Positions 1 through 8,760 of a stretch of 54,544 nucleotides of DNA are shown in pieces; within the stretch, counting starts at the first letter, position 1, and the number at the start of each line of letters is the position of its first letter. The notes below the pieces were generated by a model. It was not told the DNA's origin. It was given only the letters and a program-made list of their open reading frames with translations, and did no database searches. Location of the stretch: positions 1 to 54,544 of the forward strand of contig JAEUIT010000045.1 of NCBI GenBank assembly GCA_016795035.1. Direction: 5' to 3'. Made by a program: the position numbers and the translations under genes. This DNA comes from Phycisphaerae bacterium (GTDB taxonomy: Bacteria; Planctomycetota; Phycisphaerae; Phycisphaerales; SM1A02).

Positions 1-120
1 GGTGAGGGGAAAACCGAGGATCGAGGATCCAGGATGAAGGAACAAGGATGAAGGAAGCGCGAGCATGCCCGCGCTCCTTCGTGCTTATCTGTGTTCATCA
101 GTTTTCATCGGTGGTTCCTC
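1..120. repeat. Degenerate short-repeat patch with a hairpin at the left edge
   Basis: Bases 12-56 are built from loosely repeated 7-mers of the AGGATGA/GAGGATC type. They run into a bulged hairpin: GAAGGA-a-GCGCG (50-61) pairs with CGCGC-TCCTTC (70-80). Bases 86-118 resemble an ATCTGTGTTCATC-type degenerate repeat, a type I associate with bacterial intergenic DNA from memory only. No coding function is seen. The patch may be a diverged relative of the heptamer elements further right. Confidence 0.4.
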
Positions 121-144
121 CCCTCCGCGCGCCGAACGCACGGT

Positions 145-188
145 CAAAAACGACCACGCGGCCGGCGTATCGCCGGCCGCGTGTCGTT
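145..188 (-). terminator. Intrinsic terminator of the 208-1992 gene
   Basis: A perfect 13-bp stem (155-167 with 171-183, loop TAT) sits 25 nt past the stop of the minus-strand gene. A run of five A on the plus strand (146-150) gives a U-tract in the minus transcript. AACGA/TCGTT can lengthen the stem across one bulged C. Confidence 0.8.
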
Positions 189-207
189 GTGCGTCTCGCG
201 ACTCGTC

Positions 208-1992
208 TTACTTCTTGGCCGCGTCGATCGGGCCGAGCGTGAAGGAGTCGAAGCGGAAGCCGGTCTTCGTCGACGTGAGCTGCCACGCCGACGGGCCGAA
301 GAACTTCTTCAGGAATTCCGGCGTGAGGACGTCTTCGAACGCGTCGAGCGGAATGCTGTTCTCGAGCTGGTTGCCGAGCGGTCCGGCGGCGCTCGCGGCG
401 TCACTCATCTGATTCATCGTGTCGAGGATGCCGATCGTGTTCGAGTAGCCCCAGCCGACGAGCTCGTCCTTGCTCCAGACCGCCGCGGCGGCCTGGTAGT
501 TCGGATCGGCGCTGAGCGACGGGCTGTCCTTCGAGCCAAGCGCCCGCAACGCGGTCTCGACGGCTTCCGTCGAGCCCATGAGCATGTACTGGGCGCTGAA
601 GCCGAACGACGGAGCGGCCGGGTCGTCGGTCGAGTAGATCGTGTTGCCGAGGAAGTCGCGCGGCTTGAGCATCGCGGCGTCGCCGGCGATCTCCATGATC
701 CCCTGCGCGGCCTTGGCATCGGTCACCGGAATCGCGGTGACCGACGCGAGCGCTTCCGCACCGGCGTCGCCGGCGGTCGACGGCGTCCACACGTGGAGCG
801 CGTTGCCCATCGCGGCGAACGACGACTTGAACTTCGGCATGAAGGGCTCGACCGACTGCTTCGCCTGATCGCCCATGCCTTCGGGGAGCTTCGCGAGGAT
901 GTCCTCGACGACGCCGACGATGTTGCCGAACTTCACGTTCATGCGGCCATAGGAGAGCGCGTCGCCGGGGACGGCGGCCGGAACCGGCTCGACCTTCGAC
1001 GTGCCGAAGAGCGACATGAGGCCGACCTTGCCGGCGGGCATGTAGGCGCCGATCGACTGCGACATCGGCTGCTTCGAGGTGTCGAGCGAGAAGCCGAACG
1101 ACCAGCCGCGGATGTCACCGACGACCGGTTGGATGAACGGCGTCACCATGCCGAACATGAACATCGACTGCGGCTCGACGGCGGCGAGGAGCGAGAGCGC
1201 CTTCTCGGTGAGGAGCGTGGCGTAGACGTCCGGGTCGCCGCCGATCAGGTCCATCGAGCCCTTGAAGTCGTCGTTGTCGCTGACCGACTTCGACTTCGCG
1301 CCTTCGATGCGGACGAGGAGGTCTTCCATCGCCGTCGTGCCGCCGGTCATGAGGAAGCGACCTTCGTCGCGAGTGACGCAGAGCTTCATCGAGTCGAGCG
1401 GGCTCTGCATGCCCTCGTCGGCGTCTTCGCCGGCGGGCGTCGCGGGCTTCGGCTGTTGGAAGACGTAGACGCGGTGCCCCTTCATGTCTTCGACCGTGAA
1501 GGGCATCGGCTTCTCCTTCTCGATCTTGGCGATGGCGGCGTCGTAGACCTTGGTGAAGCCGTCGACGTCCTTGCCCCAGTCGAGGAAGACGATGAAGGCG
1601 GGCTCTTCGGCGCCGGTTTCCTCATTGAGCTGGAGGAAGATGGCGGCGCCGCCGGCCGCGGGGCACGTGAGCGCGTCGCGGGGAACGCCTAACTCCTGCG
1701 TCCACTCGCCCATCCCCTTCTCGAACTCCTCGCGCATGTCCTTGAGCGCCTTCTGCGTCTCTTCGGCGTTCCACCAGCCGGCGAGCGGCGTCTTCTCGAG
1801 GCGCTCACGCGACCGCGTGATGTTGTCGGCGCCGACGACGAGGACGGACTTCTCCGGCGCGAGCGTGCGGATCGAGAGCAGGTCGCCCGCGAGCGTGACC
1901 GACGCGAGGAACGCGGCGATCGAGGCGCTGACGACGCCATGCACGGCGCGGGATGCGAACGGACGACGGACGGTGGGTAAGAAGCGTGTCAT
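208..1992 (-). CDS. Secreted protein of unknown function (594 aa)
   Basis: A Met at 1992 gives an Arg-containing N-terminus followed by a hydrophobic stretch (about residues 15-36), so it is probably exported. The longer frame upstream adds 59 residues that look like read-through of non-coding DNA, so I start here. The mature part begins DLLSIRTLAPEKSVLVVG and contains alternating hydrophobic and acidic segments with no motif I can assign. It vaguely recalls the DUF3352-type secreted proteins seen in planctomycetes, but I am not certain. The upstream gap (1993-2312) separates it from the protease gene on the same strand, and a strong terminator follows it. Confidence 0.75.
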   Translation of the reverse strand: MTRFLPTVRRPFASRAVHGVVSASIAAFLASVTLAGDLLSIRTLAPEKSVLVVGADNITRSRERLEKTPLAGWWNAEETQKALKDMREEFEKGMGEWTQELGVPRDALTCPAAGGAAIFLQLNEETGAEEPAFIVFLDWGKDVDGFTKVYDAAIAKIEKEKPMPFTVEDMKGHRVYVFQQPKPATPAGEDADEGMQSPLDSMKLCVTRDEGRFLMTGGTTAMEDLLVRIEGAKSKSVSDNDDFKGSMDLIGGDPDVYATLLTEKALSLLAAVEPQSMFMFGMVTPFIQPVVGDIRGWSFGFSLDTSKQPMSQSIGAYMPAGKVGLMSLFGTSKVEPVPAAVPGDALSYGRMNVKFGNIVGVVEDILAKLPEGMGDQAKQSVEPFMPKFKSSFAAMGNALHVWTPSTAGDAGAEALASVTAIPVTDAKAAQGIMEIAGDAAMLKPRDFLGNTIYSTDDPAAPSFGFSAQYMLMGSTEAVETALRALGSKDSPSLSADPNYQAAAAVWSKDELVGWGYSNTIGILDTMNQMSDAASAAGPLGNQLENSIPLDAFEDVLTPEFLKKFFGPSAWQLTSTKTGFRFDSFTLGPIDAAKK

Positions 1993-2312
1993 GTGGGTTC
2001 CGAAATGGTGCGGGAGTTCGTGGGCCGTGTGGATGAACCCGAGAGCTCCGTGAACGCGAGAGAGTGCGGAGGTCGCTGAGGCCGGCGGGAGTCCGTATCG
2101 GTTCCCAATCGTCCATCTCGCGACGCGAAACGAGCGAAGCCGGCGAGTCAGGGGCGGGCAACCCGCCACCCTCGGTCGGATCCCTCGGCGGGCGAGGCGG
2201 GACGCCTTCCGGGGGGCCTTACCGCCGACTCGGCGGCGGGATCATCCCCGATGCCGAGATCGCGCGCCGAATTCCAGCGAGGTTCCTCCTTTGGACAGGA
2301 TGGACGCGGGTT
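1993..2312. other. Intergenic region, 320 bp, no gene seen
   Basis: It separates two minus-strand genes, so it holds the 3' end signals of the protease gene and the promoter of the 208-1992 gene. I see short GC-rich hairpins (CCGCCG-act-CGGCGG at 2222-2236) without a U-tract. I see no tRNA, riboswitch or convincing small ORF. Confidence 0.5.
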
Positions 2313-3332
2313 TCAGCGCGAGGTCGAGCCGCCGGCCGACGATCCGTCGTTCAACTCCGGAGCCACGCCGAACGCCCGTCGCGCCGGCGGATCCTGATAG
2401 TTGTGGCCCGAGTTCGGGTTGTTCTTGTCGTAGGCGAAGGCCTCGCGGTTCCGCACGAAGTCCTTGACGTACCGGGCCGGGATCGCGAAGCCGAGCGCCT
2501 CGCCGCCGAGGATTCCCATGTTGGTGATGCCGACGACCTCGCCGTGCGTGTTGAAGAGCGGGCCGCCGCTGTTGCCGGGGTTGATCGGCGTGTCGGTCTG
2601 GATGTAGGTCTGTCCCTCGACGTTGCGGGAGACCGTCGAGACGACGCCCTGCGTCATCGTGCGCTCGAGGCCGAGCGGGTTGCCGATCGCGAACACCGTC
2701 TCGCCGACGCCCACCGCCTCCGCCTTCGCGAGCGGCGCGAACTGGAACTCCTTGCCGTCCGGGTGCTTCACCTTGATGAGCGCGAGGTCGACGTGGTTAT
2801 TCACGGCGATGAGTTCGACGTCGCTGATTTCGGTGCGCTTGAGCGAGCCGTCGGCTTGCGGGAACCACACGGTGACGCGAAGCGCCGTCTCGCCTTGCAC
2901 GACGTGGGCGTTCGTGATCGCGTAGCCCTCGCCGTTGATGAAGACGCCCGAGCCGAGGCCTGCGGGCGTCGAGACCTTGATGACCGCCGGGCCGATCGCC
3001 TTCGCCTGCTCCTTCGGCGGCAACTCGGAGAGGCCCTCGGCGACGACGAAGAGCGAGTCCTGCTTGACCGTCGAGAGCGCGTTCGCGTTCTCCGTCGCGT
3101 CGACCTTGTCCACGTCGTCCATCGAGAAGCTCAGGACATCGACGCCGACGTCGATCCACACGCGGCGGTCCGTGCGCTTCAGCACGTTGCCGCTGACGGT
3201 GGCGCCAGACTTGAGGATGACCGTGTCGGCGGATGCCGTCGGTGCGACCAAGACGGCGGCGAGTGCGAACGCGGCGGAGAGCGACGCGACCCCGGGGACG
3301 GACAGCGCGAAAGACGACGTCGAGCGTGGCAT
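2313..3332 (-). CDS. Exported trypsin-like (HtrA/Deg-type) serine protease without PDZ domain
   Basis: A signal peptide (about residues 1-35) ends near TASADT. A short beta-rich region (35-85, TVILKSGATVSGNV) precedes an S1C-type protease fold. The triad is readable: His143 in TNAHVV, Asp182 in VDLALIKV, Ser255 in GNSGGP. The 339-residue protein stops soon after the protease domain and carries no PDZ domain, unlike DegP. The start is set at the ATG at 3332 because GAGGAAG lies 6 nt before it; the TTG five codons earlier overlaps that same Shine-Dalgarno sequence. A TATAGT box (minus strand, 3375-3380) is a plausible -10. It probably cleaves misfolded or envelope substrates outside the membrane. 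It is divergent from the FG-GAP gene. Confidence 0.9.
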   Translation of the reverse strand: MPRSTSSFALSVPGVASLSAAFALAAVLVAPTASADTVILKSGATVSGNVLKRTDRRVWIDVGVDVLSFSMDDVDKVDATENANALSTVKQDSLFVVAEGLSELPPKEQAKAIGPAVIKVSTPAGLGSGVFINGEGYAITNAHVVQGETALRVTVWFPQADGSLKRTEISDVELIAVNNHVDLALIKVKHPDGKEFQFAPLAKAEAVGVGETVFAIGNPLGLERTMTQGVVSTVSRNVEGQTYIQTDTPINPGNSGGPLFNTHGEVVGITNMGILGGEALGFAIPARYVKDFVRNREAFAYDKNNPNSGHNYQDPPARRAFGVAPELNDGSSAGGSTSR

Positions 3333-3475
3333 GCGGGACTTCCTCAAGAGGCAACGTGCCGAAAAGCGGCGGCTACTATACGGCCCTTTTCCGGCCAGGC
3401 GGCATTTCGCCGCGGGATTGCATCGGCGGATTGCTTCCGGTGCCTGTTGTTCGGGGACTCATCTTCAGGGGACTC

Positions 3476-5851
3476 ATGCGGAACGCTTCACTCGCGCTCA
3501 CGATCGGCACGCTCGTCGCCACCCTCACCAGCCCGACGCGTGCTGACGACCTCTCGAGCTACTTTGGCTTCGACGGACTCGAGGTCATCAAGGTTGATCC
3601 GAACGCGGGCCCCTTCGTCGTTGCCGACCTGAACGGGGACGGCCTCAACGACCTCGTGGTCGCAAACAATTCGAAGAGCCGCATCGAGCTGCATTACCAG
3701 AAGGCCGGCGCGAAGCCGACCGACGAGGTCCCCGCTCCGACCCGCGTGAACGAACTGCCCGAGCACTGGCGATTCCGCCGCGAGAACGTGAGCGTGGGCC
3801 ACGCGGTCACCGGCATCGTGCCGATCGACTTCGACAAGGACGGCATGATGGACCTCGTCTATGCCGGCCAGCCGGGCACCATCGCCTTCCTCCGCCAGAC
3901 GCGGCCGGGCACGTTCGAACTCGAGCGCAAGGTTCCGGTCAAGGATCTCGTCCCGAACCCTGATGCGTTCGCGATCGCCGACGTGATCGGCGACGACGGC
4001 CCCGACGTGATCGCCCTCGTGAAGGGCCGCCTCAAGGTGTGGCCGCTCGAGGGGGCGGGCTTGGGCGACGAGAAGGAGCTCTCGGTCGGCGCCGATCAGC
4101 TCGTCGCGTTCCTCGTCGGCGACTACGACGGCGACGGCACGACGGACATCGCCGGCATCGTGCCCGACAACGCGACGCCCATCCGCATCTGGCGCGGCGC
4201 GCGCGGCGCGAACGGCGCCAAGGGCCTCGGCGCCCAGGTGCGCTTCGAGATGCCGCCCCTCCGCGAGGCGACGACCCTCAAGCTTCCCGGCCAGTCGGCC
4301 AACGCGATCGCCGTGATCGAGCGGCCCACGCGCCGACTCGTGGTGAGCGAACTCACGAAAGCGCCGGTCGACAAGGGCGGCACCCGCGAGGCGCCGCTGA
4401 CGGTCTGGGGCTTCAGCGATCCGGGCAACCGCAAGCGCTCGGTCGCGATCGTCGACGTGAACGGCGACGGTCTGCTCGACGTCCTCGCGACGAACACCCA
4501 GGACAACGCAGTCGCGCTCTGGCTGCAACGCGCCGGCCACGGCCTCGAGCCGAGCGTGAACTTCCCGGCCTTCAGCGATCTCGACGCAGTCGTGGCCGAC
4601 GACGTCGACGGCGACAAGGCCGCCGACATCTTCCTCGTCAGCGAGAAGGAAGGCGTCGTCGGCCGCACCCGCTTTGCCGACGGCACCATCGCCTTCCCGC
4701 AGGCGATCGCGATCACGCCCGGCCACGTGCCGGTCGTCGAGAGCCTGGTCAAGCTCTCGGAAGGAACGCGACTCGCGGTCGTCGCGAAGGAAGGCCGCGA
4801 GTTCCTCCTCGAACTCATCCCGGTGGGCGCCGCCGGCGGCAACGCGGAGCGCACCACGGTGAAGTTAGGCTCGCTCGCGAAGCAGCCCGACGCGATCGTG
4901 GCCCTCGACGCCGACCGCGACGGCAAGACCGACCTCCTCCTTCTCACCGCCGACAAGCCGCTCATCATGCTGCGGGCCGAGGAGAAGGACGGGAAGATCG
5001 GCTACGCGACGGTCGACTCGAAGGACATGGGCCAGTTCGGCCTGGTGCAGGCGGCCCAGAACGAGAACTCGACGGTCTTCGACCTCGACGGCGACGGCAA
5101 CGCGGAACTCCTCGTTGCCGACAAGAACTTCATCCGCGCCGTGCGCTACGTCGGCCCGGAGGAAGCGAAGAAGACGCCGGGCACGAGCGCCGGCTGGCAG
5201 GTCGTTCAGCAGATCAACGCGGCCCGCGGCGACGCCAAGCTCGTCTCGATCGCGGTGATGCCCGCGAGCGGCGGCGAGCCGGCGAAGCTCGTCGCGGCCG
5301 ACCGCGAGAACTCCACGATTCTCCTCTTTACCCGGAATGAAGGCGGGAATGACGCCGGAACGTGGACGCAGACCGACGCGCTCAACGTGACCGGGTTCAA
5401 GTTCACCGGCGTCCGCGCCGGCGCCTTCTCGGGCGACGGCAAGTCCGACGTCCTCGTCATCGGCGACGACGGCTTCGCGATCGCGCGGCTCGACGGCGAG
5501 CGCCTCGAGCTCGCGGAGATCGCCGCCTGGTCGCCCGAGTCGACGCGCCGCGTCCACCACGAGCTCGTGCCGGGCGACGTCAATGGCGACGGCCGCCTCG
5601 ACATCGTCGCGCTCGACGCCGGCGAGCAGTTCGCCGACATCCTGACCTTCTCCGACGCACGACGACTGCTGCACGCGATGGGCTTCAAGGTCTTCGAGAC
5701 GCGCATGTTCTCGAGCGGCGAGCCGCGCGAGTTCGAGCCGTCGATGGGCATCATCTCCGACGTGACCGGCGACAAGGCCGACGACCTCATTCTCCTCTCG
5801 CACGATCGGATCCTGCTCTATCCGCAGACGACCGAGGCGAACCGGAAGTAA
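3476..5851 (+). CDS. Secreted FG-GAP/VCBS-repeat protein (791 aa)
   Basis: A signal peptide (about 1-23) is followed by at least nine Asp-rich FG-GAP/VCBS repeats, e.g. DLNGDGLNDLVVAN, DFDKDGMMDLVYAG, DYDGDGTTDIAG, DVNGDGLLDVLATN, DLDGDGNAELLVAD and DVNGDGRLDIVALD. Each DxDxDG loop is a calcium-binding type, and such repeats build integrin-like beta-propellers. The start at 3476 follows AGGGGA at good spacing; the longer frame upstream overlaps the divergent protease gene and is not credible. Location is extracellular or periplasmic, and the ligand is unknown. It lies 62 bp before the PhoX-like gene on the same strand. Confidence 0.88.
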   Translation: MRNASLALTIGTLVATLTSPTRADDLSSYFGFDGLEVIKVDPNAGPFVVADLNGDGLNDLVVANNSKSRIELHYQKAGAKPTDEVPAPTRVNELPEHWRFRRENVSVGHAVTGIVPIDFDKDGMMDLVYAGQPGTIAFLRQTRPGTFELERKVPVKDLVPNPDAFAIADVIGDDGPDVIALVKGRLKVWPLEGAGLGDEKELSVGADQLVAFLVGDYDGDGTTDIAGIVPDNATPIRIWRGARGANGAKGLGAQVRFEMPPLREATTLKLPGQSANAIAVIERPTRRLVVSELTKAPVDKGGTREAPLTVWGFSDPGNRKRSVAIVDVNGDGLLDVLATNTQDNAVALWLQRAGHGLEPSVNFPAFSDLDAVVADDVDGDKAADIFLVSEKEGVVGRTRFADGTIAFPQAIAITPGHVPVVESLVKLSEGTRLAVVAKEGREFLLELIPVGAAGGNAERTTVKLGSLAKQPDAIVALDADRDGKTDLLLLTADKPLIMLRAEEKDGKIGYATVDSKDMGQFGLVQAAQNENSTVFDLDGDGNAELLVADKNFIRAVRYVGPEEAKKTPGTSAGWQVVQQINAARGDAKLVSIAVMPASGGEPAKLVAADRENSTILLFTRNEGGNDAGTWTQTDALNVTGFKFTGVRAGAFSGDGKSDVLVIGDDGFAIARLDGERLELAEIAAWSPESTRRVHHELVPGDVNGDGRLDIVALDAGEQFADILTFSDARRLLHAMGFKVFETRMFSSGEPREFEPSMGIISDVTGDKADDLILLSHDRILLYPQTTEANRK

Positions 5852-5913
5852 GCGTTCGGCAAATCTCGCCGGATTCGCGCGCGGGCGTCGGCGCCCGTCC
5901 GCACAATGACGCC

Positions 5914-7368
5914 ATGCCCCTGACGCGGCGCGGGTTCCTCCAGGTCTCGGCGACGTCGCTCGCCTTCACGGCGCTCGAGCGCGCCGTCCGTGGCGAGGGC
6001 GCGCGGGCCGAGATCTCCGCGTTGCAGGCGCCGCCCGCCAACGCCGCGGCGCTCGCCCAGGCGCCGCTGGCCTTGCCGCCGGGATTCGAGCAACGGGTCC
6101 TCTCGCCGACGGGCACCGAGATGTCGGACGGCCTGCTCGTGCCAGGCCATCACGACGGCATGGCCGCCTTCCCGGTCGAGGGCGAGGGATCGAAGGTGCT
6201 CCTCGTCCGGAACCACGAGATTGATCCGGCGTTCGGCACGAAGGTCGGGGCGTTCGGCGAGAAGCTCGAACGGCTGCGTTCGATCGATCGATCGCTCCTC
6301 TACGACGCCGGCTACGGCCTCCCCTGCCTCGGCGGAACGACCACGGTGGTCTACGACCTCCGCACCCGGCGCGTCGAGCGCCAGTTCCTCTCGCTTTGCG
6401 GCACTGGCGTGAACTGCGCAGGCGGCGCGACGCCGTGGGGCACGTGGATCTCGTGCGAGGAGTGGACCCAGCACGCGGTCGCCGACAAGTTCGAGCGCGA
6501 CCACGGCTGGGCGTTCGAAGTGCCCGCCGATCCGAACGGCCGTCTCACGGCGCCGCGGCGCCTCCCGGGCCTCGGCCGCTTCAAGCACGAGGCGGTCGCG
6601 TGTCATCCGAACCGGCGCATCGTCTATCTCACCGAGGACGTCGGCGACGGCTGCCTCTACCGCTTCCTTGCGGACACGCCCGGCGATCTCGCCGGCGCCG
6701 GCAAGCTGCAGGCGCTCGCCGCGGTCGAGCGGCCGAGCCTCGACTCGCGCAACTGGCCCGCCGAGGTCGCGAAGGACGGCCGCGTCGAGCGCGCCGGCGA
6801 TCCCGTCATCACGGTGCGCCCGCGCGAGCCCTTCGCGGTGCGCTGGATCGACGTCGACGACGTCGCGGCGCCGAAGGACGACCTCCGCATGCGCGCGTTC
6901 GCCGCCGGCGCGATCCGCTTCGCGCGCTGCGAGGGCATCACGCTCGACGGCGACCATCTCTACGTTGCATCGACGACGGGCGGGCCCGCGATGATCGGAC
7001 AAGTCTGGCGCTATCGCCTGAGCGACGCGGAGGGCGAGCCGCTCGAGCGCGAACGGCCGGCGCAGCTGGAACTCTTCGTCGAGTCGACCGACTCGCGGCT
7101 CCTGCGCAACGCGGACAATCTCACCGTTGCACCGGCGACGAATCCCGCCGCAGGCCAACTCTTCGTCTGCGAGGACTGCCTCGGAAACGACGGCATCGTC
7201 CGCATCCTTCCCGATGGACGCGTGCGCCGCTTCGCGCTCAACGTCCTCAACGCCAACGAGCTCGCAGGCGTGACGTTCAGCCCCGACGGCTCGACCCTCT
7301 TCGTGAATCTCCAGATCCCGGGGATGACGATCGCGATCACAGGGCCATGGGAGACGCTGCGCGGGTAG
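5914..7368 (+). CDS. PhoX-like (DUF839) protein, Tat-exported
   Basis: The N-terminus has a twin-arginine motif (TRRGFLQ, residues 4-10) and a hydrophobic stretch, fitting Tat export. The body (from LPPGFEQRVLSPTG) matches the DUF839/PhoX architecture: LLVRNHEI, GGTTTVVYDLRTR, GTWISCEEW, GRFKHEAVACHP and EGITLDGDHLYVAST. PhoX enzymes are calcium/iron alkaline phosphatases, but many DUF839 proteins have no tested activity, so substrate and reaction are inferred. It has 484 residues. A CACAAT hexamer lies 6 nt before the ATG and no Shine-Dalgarno is obvious. Confidence 0.85.
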   Translation: MPLTRRGFLQVSATSLAFTALERAVRGEGARAEISALQAPPANAAALAQAPLALPPGFEQRVLSPTGTEMSDGLLVPGHHDGMAAFPVEGEGSKVLLVRNHEIDPAFGTKVGAFGEKLERLRSIDRSLLYDAGYGLPCLGGTTTVVYDLRTRRVERQFLSLCGTGVNCAGGATPWGTWISCEEWTQHAVADKFERDHGWAFEVPADPNGRLTAPRRLPGLGRFKHEAVACHPNRRIVYLTEDVGDGCLYRFLADTPGDLAGAGKLQALAAVERPSLDSRNWPAEVAKDGRVERAGDPVITVRPREPFAVRWIDVDDVAAPKDDLRMRAFAAGAIRFARCEGITLDGDHLYVASTTGGPAMIGQVWRYRLSDAEGEPLERERPAQLELFVESTDSRLLRNADNLTVAPATNPAAGQLFVCEDCLGNDGIVRILPDGRVRRFALNVLNANELAGVTFSPDGSTLFVNLQIPGMTIAITGPWETLRG

Positions 7369-7408
7369 GCCTACGGGCGCCGATGCGATCGCGTCCGCAG
7401 CGATCCGC

Positions 7409-7414
7409 TACCCT
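7409..7414 (+). promoter_or_regulatory. Putative -10 (TACCCT) for a leaderless transcript
   Basis: The hexamer lies exactly 8 nt before the ATG at 7423 and no Shine-Dalgarno is present. It is one of nine such TANNNT-to-start arrangements in the window. Confidence 0.45.
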
Positions 7415-7422
7415 CTCCGCCC

Positions 7423-8754
7423 ATGAGCCTGACGCTTCTCCTTCTCGCCGCGCTCATCGCCCTGAACGCGATCTTCGCGATGTCGGAGCTTGCGATCATG
7501 ACGAGCCGGCAGTCGCGCCTTCAGCAGGCGGCGCGGCGCGGAAGCCGCGGCGCGGCGGCGGCGATCGGCCTCGCCCGCGAGCCGACCCGCTTCCTCTCGA
7601 CCGTCCAGGTCGGCATCACGCTCATCGGCATCCTCGCCGGCGCGATCGGCGAGAAGCAGCTGAGCGCCGGCCTCGCGTCGCTCGTCGCGAAGATCCCCGG
7701 GCTCGAGGAATACGCGACCGTCATCGCGCTCGCGCTCGTCGTTGCAGGCATCACGTATGCGTCGCTCGTCTTCGGCGAACTCGTCCCGAAGCGCATCGCG
7801 CTCGCGTATCCCGAGACCGTCGCCGCGACGATCGCCAAGCCGCTCACGCTGCTCTCGACCGTGGCCTCGATTCCCGTGCGCTTCCTCTCGGCGTCGACCG
7901 AGGCGATGCTCCGCCTCCTCCGCGTGCCCACGACGCGCCGCGACGACGTCTCCGAAGACGACGTCCGCGCGCTCGTCGCCCGCGCCGCGACGAGCGGCGT
8001 CTTCACGCCGCAGGAACACAAGCTCTTCCAGCGCGTGATGCGGGTGGGCGACCTCGTCGCGAAGGACCTGATGGTGCCCCGCGCCGACATCGTCGCGATC
8101 GACGAGTCGACGCCGCTCGACGACGTGCGCGTCCTCTTGGGCGTGAACCCCTTCTCGCACTATCCGGTCTGCCGCGACGGCCTCAACGAGGTGCTCGGCG
8201 TGGTGCACGTGAAGGACCTCATCGCCTACGGCCTGCTCGCCGGGCGCGAGTTCAAGGTCGCGGTCGTCGCGCAGGAGCCCTTCTTCGTGCCCGAGACGAT
8301 GCCCGCGCTCAAGCTGCTCGACGCCTTCCGCGCGAAGAAGACGCACCTCGCGTTCGTCGTCGACGAGTACGGCGCGATCGACGGGCTCGTGACGATCAAT
8401 GACGTCGTCTCCGCGTTGCTCGGCGACGTCGGCCGACGCAACGACCCGGCCGCGCCGAGCGTGCGCCGCCGCGAGGACGGATCGCTTCTCGTCGAGGCGC
8501 GCTTGCCGCTGCACGACCTCGCCGCCGAGCTCGGTTGGCACGAGGACGTGATCGAGGCGCTGCCGCGGGCGTCGACGACCGGCGGGCTCGTCATCGAGCT
8601 GCTCGGGCACCTGCCGCGCGAGGGCGAGAAGGTCCCCTGCCACGGCTTCGCGTTCGAGGTGCTCGACATGGACGGCACGCGCATCGACCTCGTCCGCGTC
8701 ACGAAAGACGAGACGCCGCGCGACGAGTCGCGCGGCGAAGCATCCGCCGAATGA
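7423..8754 (+). CDS. CNNM/CorC (HlyC)-family membrane protein
   Basis: The protein has 443 residues and three domains. Residues 1-190 form a DUF21/CNNM transmembrane region (MSELAIMTSRQSRL, then STVQVGITLIGILAGAIGEKQL). Two CBS motifs follow at about 205-330 (DLMVPRADIVAIDE and LAFVVDEYGAIDGLVTINDV). A CorC_HlyC domain ends the protein at about 345-435. Family members are implicated in magnesium/cobalt efflux or its regulation, with the CBS pair sensing nucleotides. The name hemolysin is historical. The gene appears monocistronic and leaderless. Its last codons lie inside a strong hairpin, and it converges on the dockerin-like gene with a 6-bp gap. Confidence 0.93.
   Translation: MSLTLLLLAALIALNAIFAMSELAIMTSRQSRLQQAARRGSRGAAAAIGLAREPTRFLSTVQVGITLIGILAGAIGEKQLSAGLASLVAKIPGLEEYATVIALALVVAGITYASLVFGELVPKRIALAYPETVAATIAKPLTLLSTVASIPVRFLSASTEAMLRLLRVPTTRRDDVSEDDVRALVARAATSGVFTPQEHKLFQRVMRVGDLVAKDLMVPRADIVAIDESTPLDDVRVLLGVNPFSHYPVCRDGLNEVLGVVHVKDLIAYGLLAGREFKVAVVAQEPFFVPETMPALKLLDAFRAKKTHLAFVVDEYGAIDGLVTINDVVSALLGDVGRRNDPAAPSVRRREDGSLLVEARLPLHDLAAELGWHEDVIEALPRASTTGGLVIELLGHLPREGEKVPCHGFAFEVLDMDGTRIDLVRVTKDETPRDESRGEASAE
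8714..8737. terminator. Hairpin inside the 3' end of the CNNM gene, possible bidirectional terminator
   Basis: CGCCGCGCGAC (8714-8724) pairs perfectly with GTCGCGCGGCG (8727-8737). It lies between two convergent genes whose stop codons are 6 bp apart, so any shared terminator must sit within coding DNA. No U-tract follows. Confidence 0.45.
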
Positions 8755-8760
8755 CCGCGA

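Noticed and set aside
91..1692. Long open frame (533 codons) opposite the 208-1992 gene, and similar long frames opposite most genes
   Set aside because: In GC-rich DNA the antisense and shifted frames of real genes stay open. These are Arg-rich, lack domains, and have no start signals.
2222..2236. CCGCCG-act-CGGCGG as a terminator of the protease gene
   Set aside because: The stem is short, about 75 nt past the stop, and has no U-tract; common by chance at this GC content.
5362..5913. Extended N-terminus of the PhoX-like protein
   Set aside because: The upstream part of the frame overlaps the FG-GAP gene and is Arg-rich; the Tat signal begins at 5914.
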